Assembly (NCBI GenBank): GCA_037447655.1 | Contig: JBBHKE010001817.1 | Location: 1-64,000 of the forward strand | Length of the DNA stretch: 64,000 bases | Direction: 5' to 3' | Source of the DNA: Zygnema cylindricum | Taxonomy: Eukaryota > Streptophyta > Zygnematophyceae > Zygnematales > Zygnemataceae | Shown: positions 10,357-23,600 of the stretch, one piece after another | Position numbering within the stretch: position 1 is the first letter of the stretch | Layout of the letters: each line of letters begins with the position of its first letter | The notes under the pieces: generated by a model | Seen by the model: only the letters and a program-made list of their open reading frames with translations | Told to the model about the DNA's origin: nothing | Databases searched by the model: none | Program-made: the position numbers and the translations under genes

Positions 10357-13300
10357 ATGATTGCGGTTTATTGTGGGTTCTCCATTGCTGATGTGGGACC
10401 AGGAAGCATCTTGCTAGAATTCAAAGCTGGGTTGATCGATCGAGCAAACAGACTTTCGTCATGGAAAAGCACGGTCGACGTATGCAAGTGGTTTAACGTG
10501 GTTTGTGAGAACAAGACCGTAACCAAAGTGTAAGTCCTCTGACATTTTATTGGATATAATGTGCATCCGATACAGCTTATGTAACACTTAAGAATATCAG
10601 TTTTTCATTCATATAAAACAAAGTTGTTGTCTATATGTAACAATATTCTAACTAATTTGATATGGAGAGTTACCCTTCAAAAAATTTCAGTGTTACCAAT
10701 GCCTCATTTCCTCTCCAATATATCTCTTCCTTATAACAACAATGATACACCTCCCGCTATTATAACTTAGTCATTCACTACATCCTTTGATTTTACACGA
10801 GATGTACCTACAAAACTTTACCTTATCAAAGACATTCGTCCGAAAGAGGACTGAATGAGTGGAAAGGTATTCGATTTTTCTTTCTCCGGCTTTTTCTAAT
10901 ATAGCAATTAACAGTCAAGTGAATTTTACTCGTTTCTTGCAACTTCTTTTCTAAGCCCGTCCTCTTATATAGGCAGCAGATGGCAGCCCCTCACTTGGGA
11001 TTACCAATACAAGGAATGCCCTAAAACCCGACATCAATTCTATCCTCTACTAAGAAAATATTCAGGTGGAAAAGGTTGGCGGTTTTCCTTAATAGCACCA
11101 CTGAAAAGACTCCAAGAGCAAAATGAAGATTTATCAGATGAGTCCGACATGGCTCTTAGCTGCATTCTAAGGAAGAAGTACACCCCTTGGCTTTTTTGAG
11201 AGAGGTGTGATCGGACAACATTTAGCATTCGAAACGTTATCAATGTTGCATGACACATGTTGAGTTATCCATAATTTTCACCTCCAGCCCTCATCTTTTT
11301 TTATGCTTGTCTGATTAGCGGCTCTCAATATATGCACAAGTTGCATAAAGATACTATGATTCTCAAAGTCTCCTCTGTCGTGATGCAGGACAATCTCGGG
11401 AACTGTCTCTGGAGGGAACATATCGGAAGTCATAGGCCTCTTGGATACCCTTACAGAGTTGTACGTGAGAAGATGGGCTCTTGTTTAGGCTTAACTAAAA
11501 ACTACAACTCTTTGCAAAATTCCCCTCTTCTGCGTTAGTAGAAGATAAAAATGCATGATCATAGTGAAGTCCCTATTTATTTTTTACTTCAATGAAGGTG
11601 TTCTTAAAAGGATTTGATTGTAGGAGCATAAAATGGTTATAACCATTTTCAATGATTTGTCTTTCAGGGATTTGTCATTCAATAACTTGAGTGGACCTCT
11701 TCCAACATCTCTGGGAAATCTACGAAAGCTTAGAATATTGTGTGTATAATCATTTCTGTTTCCTCCACTCCGATTTCTCAGGACAAATTCAGTATTGTAA
11801 ATTTAACTTTTTCGAAATAAATTTTTACAATTTTTTACCTTCAAAACGTTTTGTTGAAAAATCGCGTTTTTAAAAAAAAAACTATTTAGCACAAAAATGT
11901 GTGGGAGTTTTTTAAATTGCGATGAAAGCATAAGCAGAGCCTCCCAAAGTTCAGAACTTTGGCGCATCTCATATAAGCCTTGTTTTGTTAAACACTCGTC
12001 AATACCTCTCCTTTAACATCCTTTAACCCCTTTTAACCCATTTCAACCATTACAGAATATGAATGACCATGTAACAATTTCTGCCCCAAATACTGAATGG
12101 GTGATATGTTGCAAGATAAATTAAGGCGGTGATGCAGATTCAAAGAGAAAAGAACACACAATAGTAGCAGATGACATTCTTTGTAGACATCACGTTTATT
12201 GTTAACCCACTTTATAGTTTTTTTATCTTTACATTAAATTTCAAGCTGATAAGTACGGCACTTCCATTGTAAAAGCCGATATTTGGTTACCCGTTCCAAC
12301 ATGGTCCAACGCAATGTAAACAAGGCTCTTTGTCAGGAAATGCACCTTCCTTTTCGGGTCAAAAATTTAGAGGAAAGCAAACATACGCCATAAATATTTT
12401 GAAAGCTCTATTGTGTATGCAAAATTGTGATGCCCAATTTCAGGCCGAGATGACCAATCGCACTCTACTTTATTGACGTGATTTTTGTTGTGCAGACGCC
12501 TCTCTAACAACAATCTTATAGGTCCCATTCCCTCTGGTCTTATGAGTTTGCCAAGACTCCAAGTGTTGTAAGTAGTAAAAGTACAAACCCTCCCCTTGTG
12601 TTTAAGTTTGTTGGTACACTTGTATCCCTAATGTATGCTTTGCAGAAACGATGATGGATTGAATAGTCATGTGGAGATTAAAATTGTTATTTTTTGGCTA
12701 AAGTTCGATTGCATGCTGGGTCCGAGATGAGAGCGTTCAATCTTAGAGCTCGGGCAACTCCTTCAATTGAATGTTTCAGGAAACTGGATCGGAACAATTT
12801 CAGTGGTACTTTACCTGCAAATCTAGGCAGCCTACGCAAGTTGCGCATATTGTAAGTTGATCCAAATTCTACCCAGTTTCCTGGCTTTACTACAAAAGTA
12901 AGGGGATATTCACGCTGCTGGTCTTATTTTGTACCACAAAATCAACTTCGTTTATTTAACCTTTCATGTCCTATCCCCAACTTTACGCAGAGATTTTTCC
13001 TTTAACAAGTGGATGGGCACAATGCCTGCAAATTTTTCCAGTCTTAAAAAACTTGAAGAAGTGTAAGTTACCTCTCTTATTTTTCTGATTCTGCGATTTT
13101 GTTTGACACATACGTTTATAATGGGGTAATGTCAACAATAACTCAAGCATTTTATCAGCCTAGTATGTTTTAAGATATCAAGTATAAAATTCGTCATGGA
13201 AATCATTGTCAAAACCTTAGATGTCTTTAGATACCTACAGCTTGAGAAGTAAAAATGCAAATTAACTCATTTTCTCTCCCTATTTCTACATATAAGTGAG

Positions 13301-16300
13301 AAATAATAATCACATAAAGGATGAAAATCGATTATGGTCGACTCCCCAAGAAAATCTAACATTTTAAAATCAGTATTTTTTGCAGTTTTCATTATTCATT
13401 TTCCCAAAATTCAAGAGCTTGTTTTTTTTTATATCTTCGTTTAAACATTGACTAATGAGGATGATGATGCATAGTCTTGAAAATGGTGTGGAAGATTAAA
13501 AATGCCCCACCATGGGTGACACACCTGAGCCTTTTAGCGTTAAAGTGCGGCAATCGAATTTTTGTGTGTTCATAATTCTCTCGATTTGAAGTTAAGTGGA
13601 AAACAGAAATTTTGTGTGGCTACACGCAAGGAGAAAAATAACAACCATGGTAGACCTACTGTGGTTATTGCTCGCAGGAGTTTGCGGAACAACCTTCTCA
13701 CTGGAAATTTCATTATTGAACTCCAAACTTTGCTGGACTTCAGAGTTGACATTAGCAACAATTTCTTCTCCTCGGCAAGCATCAATGTGAATAGCAATCC
13801 AACTTGTGGCAATGTAGAAAACAACTGCTTTGATCTTGACAACCCGGCAATTTGTGAAGGCCTGATACTGGACAGGAGAAGTGTATCGGACTGCGAGAGG
13901 TTTTGCAATACAACACAGCCCAGGGGGGTGTGTGGAGGTCATGGCTACTGTACGGGTTTGGATGTCCCGTGTACTTGTGACAGAGGCTACACCACAAGTG
14001 AAACAAATGCAACTTGTACCTTTGGTAAGTACCGTGTATTGTCTCCATGTCTCTTCCCTGTGAGTCTTGCGACATATCGGCATAGGAGCTGATTGTGCAA
14101 GATTTTATGATTTTTATTCCATCAACTACACGGTAGGAAGCAAATGAAGGCATGCAATACAAATGCAAAAAGGTTGAAAAATCCGGATGAACAATTAACC
14201 ACTCAGATATTGCAAATGTCACTGCACGGCTGGTTTTATCATCGATAAAAACGTGACTATATTTCGGTCCCTTAGACTCAAAAACAGTAAATGTTTAATC
14301 CAATTTCCACTTTGAACTTGCAGAGGGACGTGGTCTAGGGCTTACAAGTCTTGAAGGAGCAATGCCTAAAAATCTGAACAGATATTTCCGCTATGTGAGC
14401 TTGGGATACTTATTGCCCGATGACGACAACAAACATCTTGGATGGTTTCGACCAGCTGGAATTGGGTGAAGCGACGAGCTGTGGCCCCCATTAAGGACCA
14501 GCAAAACTGCAGTATGTCAAAGGCACTTCCAGCATGGAACTTGCACTGAGGAAAAAGATCAATGAAACACGCTGGCATGATTTCTTTAAATTTGGTTATA
14601 ACCTTTACCATTATTCAGGTCATGACCCAAGTCCTTGACCTTGATGAAAAATAGTCGACGAACTTCGCCATAAAAAAGATGTTCAAAAGCAGCAAAAGTA
14701 TGAAATTTCAAAAGCAACGCCCAAAAATATCTTGGAGACTAACAATTGAAAATGGACCAATTACAATAAATTATATTAAATTCTATTGGTTCAATTACAA
14801 GAATCACTCCGGTCACATAAACCATATTTTTGCACCTATATTTTTTTTCTTTATTGTGTAAATTAACATATATTATTTTTAACAACTTGAGCTGCATGCA
14901 TAGCATTTTTTTGTATATAAGATTAGTAACTGATTTTTAACATATTCAAATTTGTAAGACAGCATGAAGATGTTGAACCATGTAGCCTTAACTCAATATT
15001 GATTCTAATAATACGATCATCGTTTATGGCTCTTCCAGGCACTTGTTGGGTGTTTGCATCCACTTCGGCTATTGAAAGTGCCGTTTACATTACAAATGCG
15101 GGAAGTTCAGATGTTCCGATTATTGCGGAGCAGCAGATATTGAACTGCTCTGGTTTGGCCCCTGATTGCTCTGTCGGTGGATGGCCAACAGAAGCCCTTG
15201 ACTATGCCTCCAAGAATCCTCTCATGTTGATCTCTGACTATACTCCCGGCATTTGCTCGGGAGGACAAGTAAGTTTTTTACCCACATGCACGGAATTTAG
15301 CCATGAAAAAGTAACGAACTAACGAACAAATAGTTTGTGCGGAACTATTTTCTATCAAAGTAGGGCTGGAAATTGACCGACGATGTGTTCTGTTTGAAAT
15401 CTGACCGATAGCGCCTTCTCAAATGAATTTTAATTTCGAGACCAGAAAAATACAAAATTTGATTCCACGTCCTCGCTAGGGAATCAGCTTTCCAGCAAAA
15501 ACATTTTCCTATTGACTGTGGTTTATAATTAAGTGTGGTTTATAATTAAGTGACTGTGACTCAAGGATGTTGTGACCGTCCAATATTGGTTTGTCGGACG
15601 GCCAAGATCTTGGTCCTTTACTTGGCTTATAGTAATGACACTGGCGAATTCTAGCGTCTTCACTAATCGATCGGTAAAACAAAGTCCATGTTTCACTCAA
15701 AATTACATTTCACACACGGAAAAACTTACTCCTGTAATCGGCGACCAAGTGACGCATGGTTCTGCCACGTCAGGGTTAAAACAAAATACGCCAAAACTAC
15801 CTTTGTTTTGTAGTTTAAATTTTAAATTTTCATACCTTCCTTTATAATGAAAAATTTACTGTTTTATTTTTGCGTCGCGTCATATTATTGTATATTTTAC
15901 GTTTGCAAAAATGATTTTTTTTCCGATATAATGTGACTGGTTACTTTGAAAGGCCCTAACTTCGAGGTTTCTTTGCGGGAAAAACCTCAATTTTTGTCAC
16001 ATATCCTTTCACGTGTCTTCTGTCATGTCACGAAAATGTTGATTTTTCCGGTGACGAGGGAGGGAGATACGCAAAAGCGCAAAAAACTGACCGATGTGCC
16101 TAATGAACCAGAAGTTCCTATGGGAGATTTACAAAGGCAAAAAACAGACCGATTTGCTTACTACATCAAAACTTTCGCTTCATTTACTTCCAAACTCTTG
16201 TGTTAAGTCTTGTAGCGGGTTTATTCAACTGTCCTCTATATCATCATTACTTTTTGAAGCCCACAAGAGTGCCTATTTTTCCTAACTAATTAAACGGCGC

Positions 16301-18526
16301 ATCTTTGCGATGCTGCTTCTGTCTGTTTAACAAGCTGCTACGTGGAATTTGCAGACAAGAAACACGTGGACCATATCGTCTTTTGAGAGGATCCAGCTGA
16401 ATGGCTGGCTAGGATTGCTTCTGGCTCTCCAACAACAACCAACAATCGTGAGCTTAGAAGCAAGTGGAAGCACCTTCCAGAATTATGATCCGAAAATAAA
16501 ATGGTGAGTTATGTTCAAAGCTGGCAAGCCAATAAACCATCATATCGAATAAGGTGTTCTTGGTACTTTTAAAAGACTTAGTGAAAGGTCAAACTTCTAC
16601 ACTCTATGAATCAAATAAGGTTGATGAGAGCTTGTAGCCTAACAATGTTATTCTCCTTGGTTGTTATGTATATTTTCTCTTTCAGCCATATCAATAGCTG
16701 GCCCAATAAGAGCATCCGAGCAAGAGCATCCTATACCTTTTTCCAAGTACAAAAATTAATCCAAAGATAGCATTCGATATTAGGGATCTAAGTAAATTGA
16801 CGACGAACATGGAAATCAAATAACAAACACCAATAGAGAAAAAGGAAAAGAAATAAAGTTAGGGGGCGGGGATTGTGTTGGATTTTTCTTTCCTTCTTTT
16901 TTTTTTTCTTTTTTCAAAGAACAAGGGGTTTTGTCTTTAGAGGACACAAGTTTTCTAAAAAAAATACTAGAGTTAACGGTTTTGGGCGTACGATATGTCA
17001 TAAGGCCCTCTCTCTCTCCCTATCCCCCTCGCTCTCTCTCCCTCTCTCTCTCTCACTCTCAAACTCTCTCTCTCCCTCCCTCCCTTCTCCTCCCTCCTTG
17101 CTTCCCTTCCTACGCTTGATAGGATCAATTTTAAACTCGATTTTCACCATAGTAGATGCATAACTGGAGAATTACTCACATTAAACAACATTGCATCACA
17201 TTCAACTGACATTGAAAAGACATTTCGGAATAAAATTCTCACATTAAGAATACCGAAATTACAATGTCACTTCTCCTCTCTTCTTTACTCCCCTATTTCC
17301 TTCACAAATTCCTTCAATACAGTGCTACCTCAAATTCGGAAATATTGAGCTTAATTCATTTATCCTCTTCTAGGTTAACTAGGAAGGTAGTCAGAACTTA
17401 TCCATAGAGATTGGAGGAGTTATCAAATTTGTGAAACGAACCAATTGGCTTATTGAACCAAAAGTTGGCTCAAAACTTTAGTTGTTAGGTTAAGCCATCA
17501 TAAACAATCGGGCTGCCTCTTCCACCGAGTTTGGTATATTCTTGTAAAAGTGATTTGCGGAATTGGGTGAATTTTGGCTCCTTTTCCGGTCTATTGGGGA
17601 CTTTTCTTCCTTCAACTATAACTTTTCCTATCAAGAGAGTCATTTTTGTTGTGATAGGGTTTGCTTAAGTGTATTAGTCTGGTCTAATTGTTGGCCTCGG
17701 TCATTGGTTCCACAGGGAGTGTTCGATGATGAAGACTGTTTCTCCAATGGAGTGGATCACGCGGTCGTTGTTGTCGGCTATGATTTGACCTATACTCCGC
17801 CCTATTGGCTCATCCGAAACTCCTGGGGCCCAAATTGGGGCGACAAAGGATACATGAGATTAAAAATTATTGGAGGACCCGGAATTTGCGGAATAAACAC
17901 CTTGCCAGCTCTTTTACCAATTGTGAATACTCCAAGTAAGAGACTACCTAGTCATTTCCTCTTCTTCCATAGCGTATTATGTTTCAAATATTTGCCTGGC
18001 TCAAAAGATGAACTTTGTTTTTCTACTTTTGTTTGTAATATCATCAACACAAGCTTTTGAGAAATACAACCACAGTTTTTCGAAAGTAGCGTATGTTGTT
18101 GTACCAAGTTTCGATTTCTTGCCAGCAATGACTAAATCCTTTTTGGTTCATTTGCTTAACCTTAAAGCCTAAATTTCTCAGTCTGTAAGAATCGGTCGGT
18201 TAAAGAACCTAAATTGTGGTTTCATTGAAGGGTTGCTTTCTCCTCTGACATTTATAACCCCAGTTGTATCATGTGAATTATCCTCCAACTACAAAAAAAT
18301 GAAATGTGGGTGCTTGTGTTTACGTGTATTTTTTGCATTTATGCAGGCGACCCTTGCAGGCTAAATAATTTTGCAAAAAAAAAACTCAATTTGGTCTATG
18401 GTCCCGGACTCATGAATCCATGCGGCAACGGAGTTTGCATTGTGTCAGGCACAACCAATCTATGCAATTGCAGCGAGAACTTTGTGGCTGTCACCAACAC
18501 GGATGGGACGCAAACTTGTGCTCCAG
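10357..18526 (+). CDS. LRR-EGF-papain-like cysteine protease-EGF gene (11 exons, two frame breaks)
   Basis: Exons: 10357-10529, 11668-11739, 12496-12567, 12780-12851, 12991-13062, 13678-14024, 14324-14511, 15039-15268, 16355-16503, 17716-17935, 18347-18526. Exon 1 encodes an LRRNT_2 domain (ILLEFKAGL ... LSSWKS ... CKWFNVVC). Exons 2-5 are each 72 bp, phase 2, one LRR each (e.g. LSNNNLIGPIPSGL). Exon 6 ends the LRRs and adds a Cys-rich EGF-like domain. Exons 7-10 form a full C1 domain: KDQQNC/STCWVFA around catalytic Cys, VDHAVVVVGY with His, RNSWGPNWGDKGY with Asn. Exon 11 is EGF-like. In exon 7 the upstream part and the protease part are in different frames (one base short against the minus-strand paralogue); the exon 9-10 junction is also one base out of phase. 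It is either a young pseudogene or carries sequence errors. The ATG at 10357 follows an in-frame stop and lacks an obvious signal peptide; an acceptor before GAAGCATC in exon 1 is an alternative. Confidence 0.75.
16995..17100 (+). repeat. (CT)n-rich microsatellite in intron 9
   Basis: A run of CTCTCTCC, CCCTCG and CTCTCTCA within the intron between the protease exons ending at 16503 and starting at 17716. It is of the same pyrimidine type as the satellites elsewhere in the window. Confidence 0.8.
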
Positions 18527-19066
18527 GTTTACCCTCTGATTTCTACACGGTATTCTGGTTTATACGCTATTGAACAGCTACCGCTATTATAATAAAGAGA
18601 TACAAATCAAAGGGAATATTCTAGGAGGATGGCGGTCGCACTTTTAGGGTCATGTCAGTCGCGCTTGTCAAGTTTCACTTAGAATCGTTACCATTTGTCC
18701 TCGAAACAGCTCGAAAGGCGGTGTATTCAAACTGCAAGCTGGAAAGTGAAAATCATAAACCAATTCCTGACGGTTTTTTCACAAAGTACATCTATCACAC
18801 GTGTTTTCAAATTTCACAGGAAAGAAAATAGAGCCAAAAGCCATTGCCCATAGATTCGAGAATTTTGTATGTATGTGCAAACAGGAAACTGATCTGCCCA
18901 AATTCGAGAATCGATCTCCAACAAATTTTTAGACCCGTCATGCAGTCGTACAAAACTACTTCCAATTCCGTAGTTTCAACTTTTTTTGTTTGCAATGGCC
19001 ACGTGGCCATTTCTGAATGGCCTGAAAGGATCGGATCGATAATAAACTCTGAGCTCACTTACAGAT
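18527..19066. other. 3' side of the protease gene up to the retroelement
   Basis: A phase-compatible possible last exon lies at 18820-18932 (acceptor TTTCACAG, stop TAG at 18930-18932, about 37 codons). It has no recognisable domain. The retroelement fragment starts at about 19067, so the original 3' end of the protease gene may have been cut off by the insertion. Confidence 0.3.
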
Positions 19067-20144
19067 TAAAACAAGCGCCGAGGACATGGCACCTTTGTCT
19101 TCATAAGGTACTTACTAATTATGGTTTTGTTCGTACAATTTCGGATTCAAGAGTTTACGTGAAAGGAGAGGGAAAGGACCAAATTATTTTTTCTGTGTAT
19201 GTCGATGACTTCCTAATGATTAGTGACACGTTGTCTGTTACTGATAAGTTAATAGAGTACCTAAGTATACATTTTAAAGTTACAGATCTTGGAGAAGTAA
19301 GGTACATCTTGGGGATAGAAGTCATAAGGTCCAGCGAGAATGTAATTAAATTTTAGTTAAGCTCAGTACTGTAGAGAGGTCTTGACTAGATTTGGTATGA
19401 TTGGCGCGAAATCTGTCTCGACGCCATTAGATCCAAAAGTACAGTACAGAAAGTACGAAGAGGAAGAAAATATTTCAGTACCATATCGTGAAGCAGTTGG
19501 TAGTTTAATATATTTGAATGTAGGCACGCGTCCGGATATTGCGACGGCGGTGTCAATTGTCAGTCGTTATTGCAATGCTCCAAAAAAGAATCATTGGGAG
19601 GCAGTGACACGGATATTTCGCTATTTAGCAGATACAGTCTGCGTCCAAAAGGGACTATCTGCAGTGTATCGAATATTGCGACTCAGATTGGGGGGAGATT
19701 TCGACAATGGAAAATCCACATCACGGTACGCATTCATTTTGGGTGGCGCGGCAGTATCATGGAGTTCGCGACTCCAACCTACGGTTGCGCTAAGTTCCAC
19801 AGAATCAGAATATATGTCTGCGTGTCATACTGCGAAGGCGTCCGTGTGGATGAAGGAGATGCTTGGTGAGTTGGGCGTTGTAATTGGGTGCTTGCAGATC
19901 TTTACAGACAGCATGAGTTCGATGGCCCTTGTGAAAAATCCGGTCTTTCACAAGCGAACAAAACATATTCCTATCCAGTGCCATTTTGTATGCGATTTGG
20001 TTGTTGCGAAGGAGATTGAGTTTACATACGTGTCGACTTTGGAGGAGGCCGCAGATATGTTGACTAAGGCGCGTACTTTTACGTGGACGACCTAAACTAG
20101 GTTTATTTTCAGTTTGAGAGGGGGTTTCACAAAGAGAGGGGGAT
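19067..20144 (+). mobile_element. Ty1/copia 3' pol fragment: reverse transcriptase C-part and RNase H
   Basis: Begins abruptly inside the reverse transcriptase at KQAPRTW. It contains the catalytic YVDD box, the connection region (LGIEVIRSSE, then TPLDPK) and copia RNase H (SSTESEYMSA, FTDSMSSM, HKRTKHI). There is one in-frame stop just after the LGIEVIRSSENVIK motif, at about 19354. A second interruption replaces the usual SDxDWAGD segment. Stop and polypurine tract (about 20131-20143) precede the LTR at 20145. Its first ~560 bp is nearly identical to 23703-24262. Confidence 0.9.
20131..20143 (+). promoter_or_regulatory. Polypurine tract of the copia element
   Basis: A purine run (AAAGAGAGGGGGA) immediately before the LTR start TGTTAGG. 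This is the usual plus-strand priming site. Confidence 0.7.
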
Positions 20145-20590
20145 TGTTAGGTTCTTTGTGAACGACGTCTCAGTTTTGTTGAGCATCGTATTATAAGTTA
20201 TATAGTTTACGTGTGGCTTTGTTTGACGTGGCGTGATTAGTTTAGTTATATATAGTTTTGTTTTGTTTTGCGTGCGTAGTACTTTAGGTGTGTACGGTAG
20301 TCGTGTATTGTCGTATAGTACCGCGTACGATATGTTGTTTTGTTGGTACCTTGTTTTGAATGGTTCGCGCGGCGTACTTTTGTATGACGTCGCTTGAGTA
20401 GTACTTTGCTGTTTTGTGAGAGAGAGTATTAAGGACTTAGTCGTTTGGGAGAAATCTATCTTTGTATGGGGGGAAATATTCCGGTGAAATATATTGTCTT
20501 TTACTGGAGTGATCTCTTCTTGCTTTTTTCTTTTATGCTCCCGCATTTCATCTTGTCTTCCTTCTATCCTTGTGTGTTTCGATCCTTACA
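20145..20590 (+). mobile_element. Single LTR of the copia element (~446 bp)
   Basis: Starts TGTTAGG after the polypurine tract and ends CCTTACA just before the primer binding site, so it has TG...CA ends and imperfect short inverted termini. It is the only LTR seen in the array; no copy flanks 19067 or 24262. Confidence 0.75.
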
Positions 20591-20592
20591 AT

Positions 20593-20604
20593 TGGTATCG
20601 GAGC
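20593..20604 (+). promoter_or_regulatory. Primer binding site for initiator tRNA-Met
   Basis: TGGTATCGGAGC two bases after the LTR end matches the usual plant copia site TGGTATCAGAGC at all but one position. Confidence 0.75.
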
Positions 20605-20649
20605 TAGTTTGCTCCTTTAAGAGATCTCAAGGTGGCAAGTCTTGCCGCC

Positions 20650-23600
20650 ATGGGGGGGAAGAAGAACAAGTCCTCGTCCACACCTTCTCCTATTGCGACT
20701 CCTAATCCGGATCTACCGGATCTACAATTTGATGATGCGACAATCGATACAATATTATTGTGGAGCAACTCTCGAATAACGGCCAGACTATTATCGAGGA
20801 GGATAAAGTGATCGGCCTCATTAACGCCTTACCCGACAATCTTACTTACCTCAAGGAGATTCTTTGGGCACAAACAAATCCGGGTTACAAATTCATCGTG
20901 ATTTATCTCAAAACCACCGAGAGAAATCGCGGAGGTCCTCCTAAAGCTTCGGCCTCGGGTGGATCTCAGAACGCATCCTCCGAAGAACCCGCGGATCTAA
21001 ATTTTTCCGTGGGGGAAGAGGGGGAAGGGGAAGAGGAGGCGGATCTAGGGGAAGGGGAAGAAGCACCGAAAGGAGGGGATACTTCCCCGGCCAATCATCC
21101 TTCCAAGATCAATCTACTATCACTTGCTTTCGATGCAATAAATCTGGCCATAAGTCCTCCTCTTGCCCGGACAAAGAAAAACAATGCCACTATTGCGGGA
21201 AATGGGGACATATTAGTCCCCAATGTTACGCGAGATCTGACGTCGACGGTGGCCGCGGCAGTCGCGGCTGCTGTAACGGCAGATTTGGTGGACATGGCCG
21301 TGGCAAATTTCATAAAGGGGAGCGCGGTGTACGTGGCGGCCGATTCGGCGGCCATGGACACTTCGTCAAGGAAAATGATGATTAGGAGGAAGGATCGATT
21401 ACATTTTCCACATTAAGTGTCAACGATGAACCTCAAAAGCTTGAAGCGCAAAATGAAAAAGAGTGGATCATCGATTCCGAAGCCTCGCATCACGTTTGTA
21501 CGGACGACACAATTTTTGACGAGATGCGTGCCTTGACCGTATTGAAAAGAACCACTGTCGCTAGTGGTCAAACCATTTCTGTCGGTACAATTGGTACCGT
21601 ACGTCTCGATTTAATTTCGCTAGATCCAAATGGATCTGAGCGAATCTCTAAAATCCAGCTGTTGAATGTACTTTATATTCCGGGCGGCTTCGCGAATCTT
21701 TGGAACGTGCCGCAGATTCAGCGAGTTGGCGCAAGCGTGTACGCCTTGGGAGATTCCACGATCAAGTTTGTACGATCTGATGGAATTACAATCCGTGAAG
21801 GCAAAGTATGTGACGCATTCCATAGTCGTCTTTTATGGAGGCGTCCAAAGTCAAAACGACATGATTACGGCATCATTGGTCAGATCGCAGCAATAAAGGG
21901 AGATCTGTCGTTACGGCATCACCGAATGTGCCATACGTCAGAGCAAAATCTAAAGCGTATGATTAAGGCCGGTTGCACGCGCGGATTAGATCTGACGTCA
22001 GGCGAAAAAGTCAACGGTTGTACCGGCTGCAGTCAAGGTCGTCAGATCCGAAAACCGCACCCCACCAAGGATTCTGACTTTCGGTCAACTCACCCACTTG
22101 AAAAGGTACACGTGGATTTATGTGGCGATGTTAAACCTGAGAGTTTAGGAGGAAACAAATATATAATGGTAATTGTGGACGATTACTCAAGGTTCACATG
22201 GGTATACCTTCTCAAAAATAAATCCGATGCACCCGCAAAATTTGAAGAGTGGCATGTTATGGCCGAACGGCAATGTGAACGGAAATTAAAGGCGGTTCGA
22301 TCCGATAATGGCGGGGAGTTTAAGGCGTTTGATCCTTATTGCAAGAAATGGGGGATTCGACAAGAATTCACGGCATCATACTCACCGGAGTCGAATGGAA
22401 TTGCCGAGCGCAAAAATCGAACACTTCAAGAAATGGTGCGCTCGATGATTCACGGATCGGGAAGAAAGGAGTACTTATGGGGAGATGCAATCCTAACGGC
22501 TAATTATATTTGCAATCGTCGACTTACATCTATTTCGGGCAATAAGACTCCTCATGAACTTTGGTATGGTCGGAAACCCGCATTACATCATTTGCGTATT
22601 TGGGGGTGCCGTGCGACGGTGTACATCGAATCGGTAAAACGACGAGGTAAATTTTCTTCTCGTAGTTGGTCGGGAATTTTTGTGGGGTATAGCTCCAAAG
22701 GGAGTTTATACCGGGTTTATGATCCGATTCGTCATGTAATTGAAGAGAGTCGTAATGTGAATTTCCATAAGGATCTTGAAGTTGCAATTTCTCGTTCGGA
22801 AAAGTTCTCTGCTAATCATGACTTTCTTGAAGTGGATGAATCTCTATCTTTTCCTCATCTTGATTATTCGGATTTCGATAATGAGGCGGCTCTGATCGTC
22901 AATATTAAGAGGGGGAAAGCTAATTCCGAAATTCATCCGGAAATAATTAATTTTGACGAGATCCATAGTGAAAATTCCCGAATGTCTTTGGACACTCGCC
23001 GATCTACAAGTTCAAAATCTCCGAGTGCGTCCTTCCACGAGGAAGAAACCCAAACTGAAAAATCCACAAACGAAGAAGAAAATGAGGTTCCATTACGAAG
23101 GAGTCAACGTGAGACAAAGGGGACGAAACCGGATCGGTTATCATTTGATCGCAAAGGTGGAAATGTCAAAAATTCCAATTATTTTATTTCGGCCGCCTCG
23201 GAGGAGTCATTTATTTTGTAGCAATCATTGACGGAGAATATGCCCGGCGATCCCCAATCTTACGCCGAGGCACAAAGTTCTATGGATTGGGAGGATAAGT
23301 GGAAACCGACATGGGAGAGAGAATTGAAATCAATTATCGATAACAAAACTTTTGAGGAGGAGAGTTTACCGGAGGGGAAGAAGGCAATTGATGCTAAATG
23401 GATATTAAAAACAAAAACTGGTGCTACGGGGGAGATAATAAAATATAAGGCTAGATTGGTGTTTAAAGGATTTCAACAAGTAGAGGGGGTTGATTATTCG
23501 GTATGCACCGGTTGTTAAGTTTGATTCCTTGAGAATGATAATTGCTATTGCGGCCGCGGGGAATAAGCATATACATCAAATGGATGTAGAAACGGCCTTT

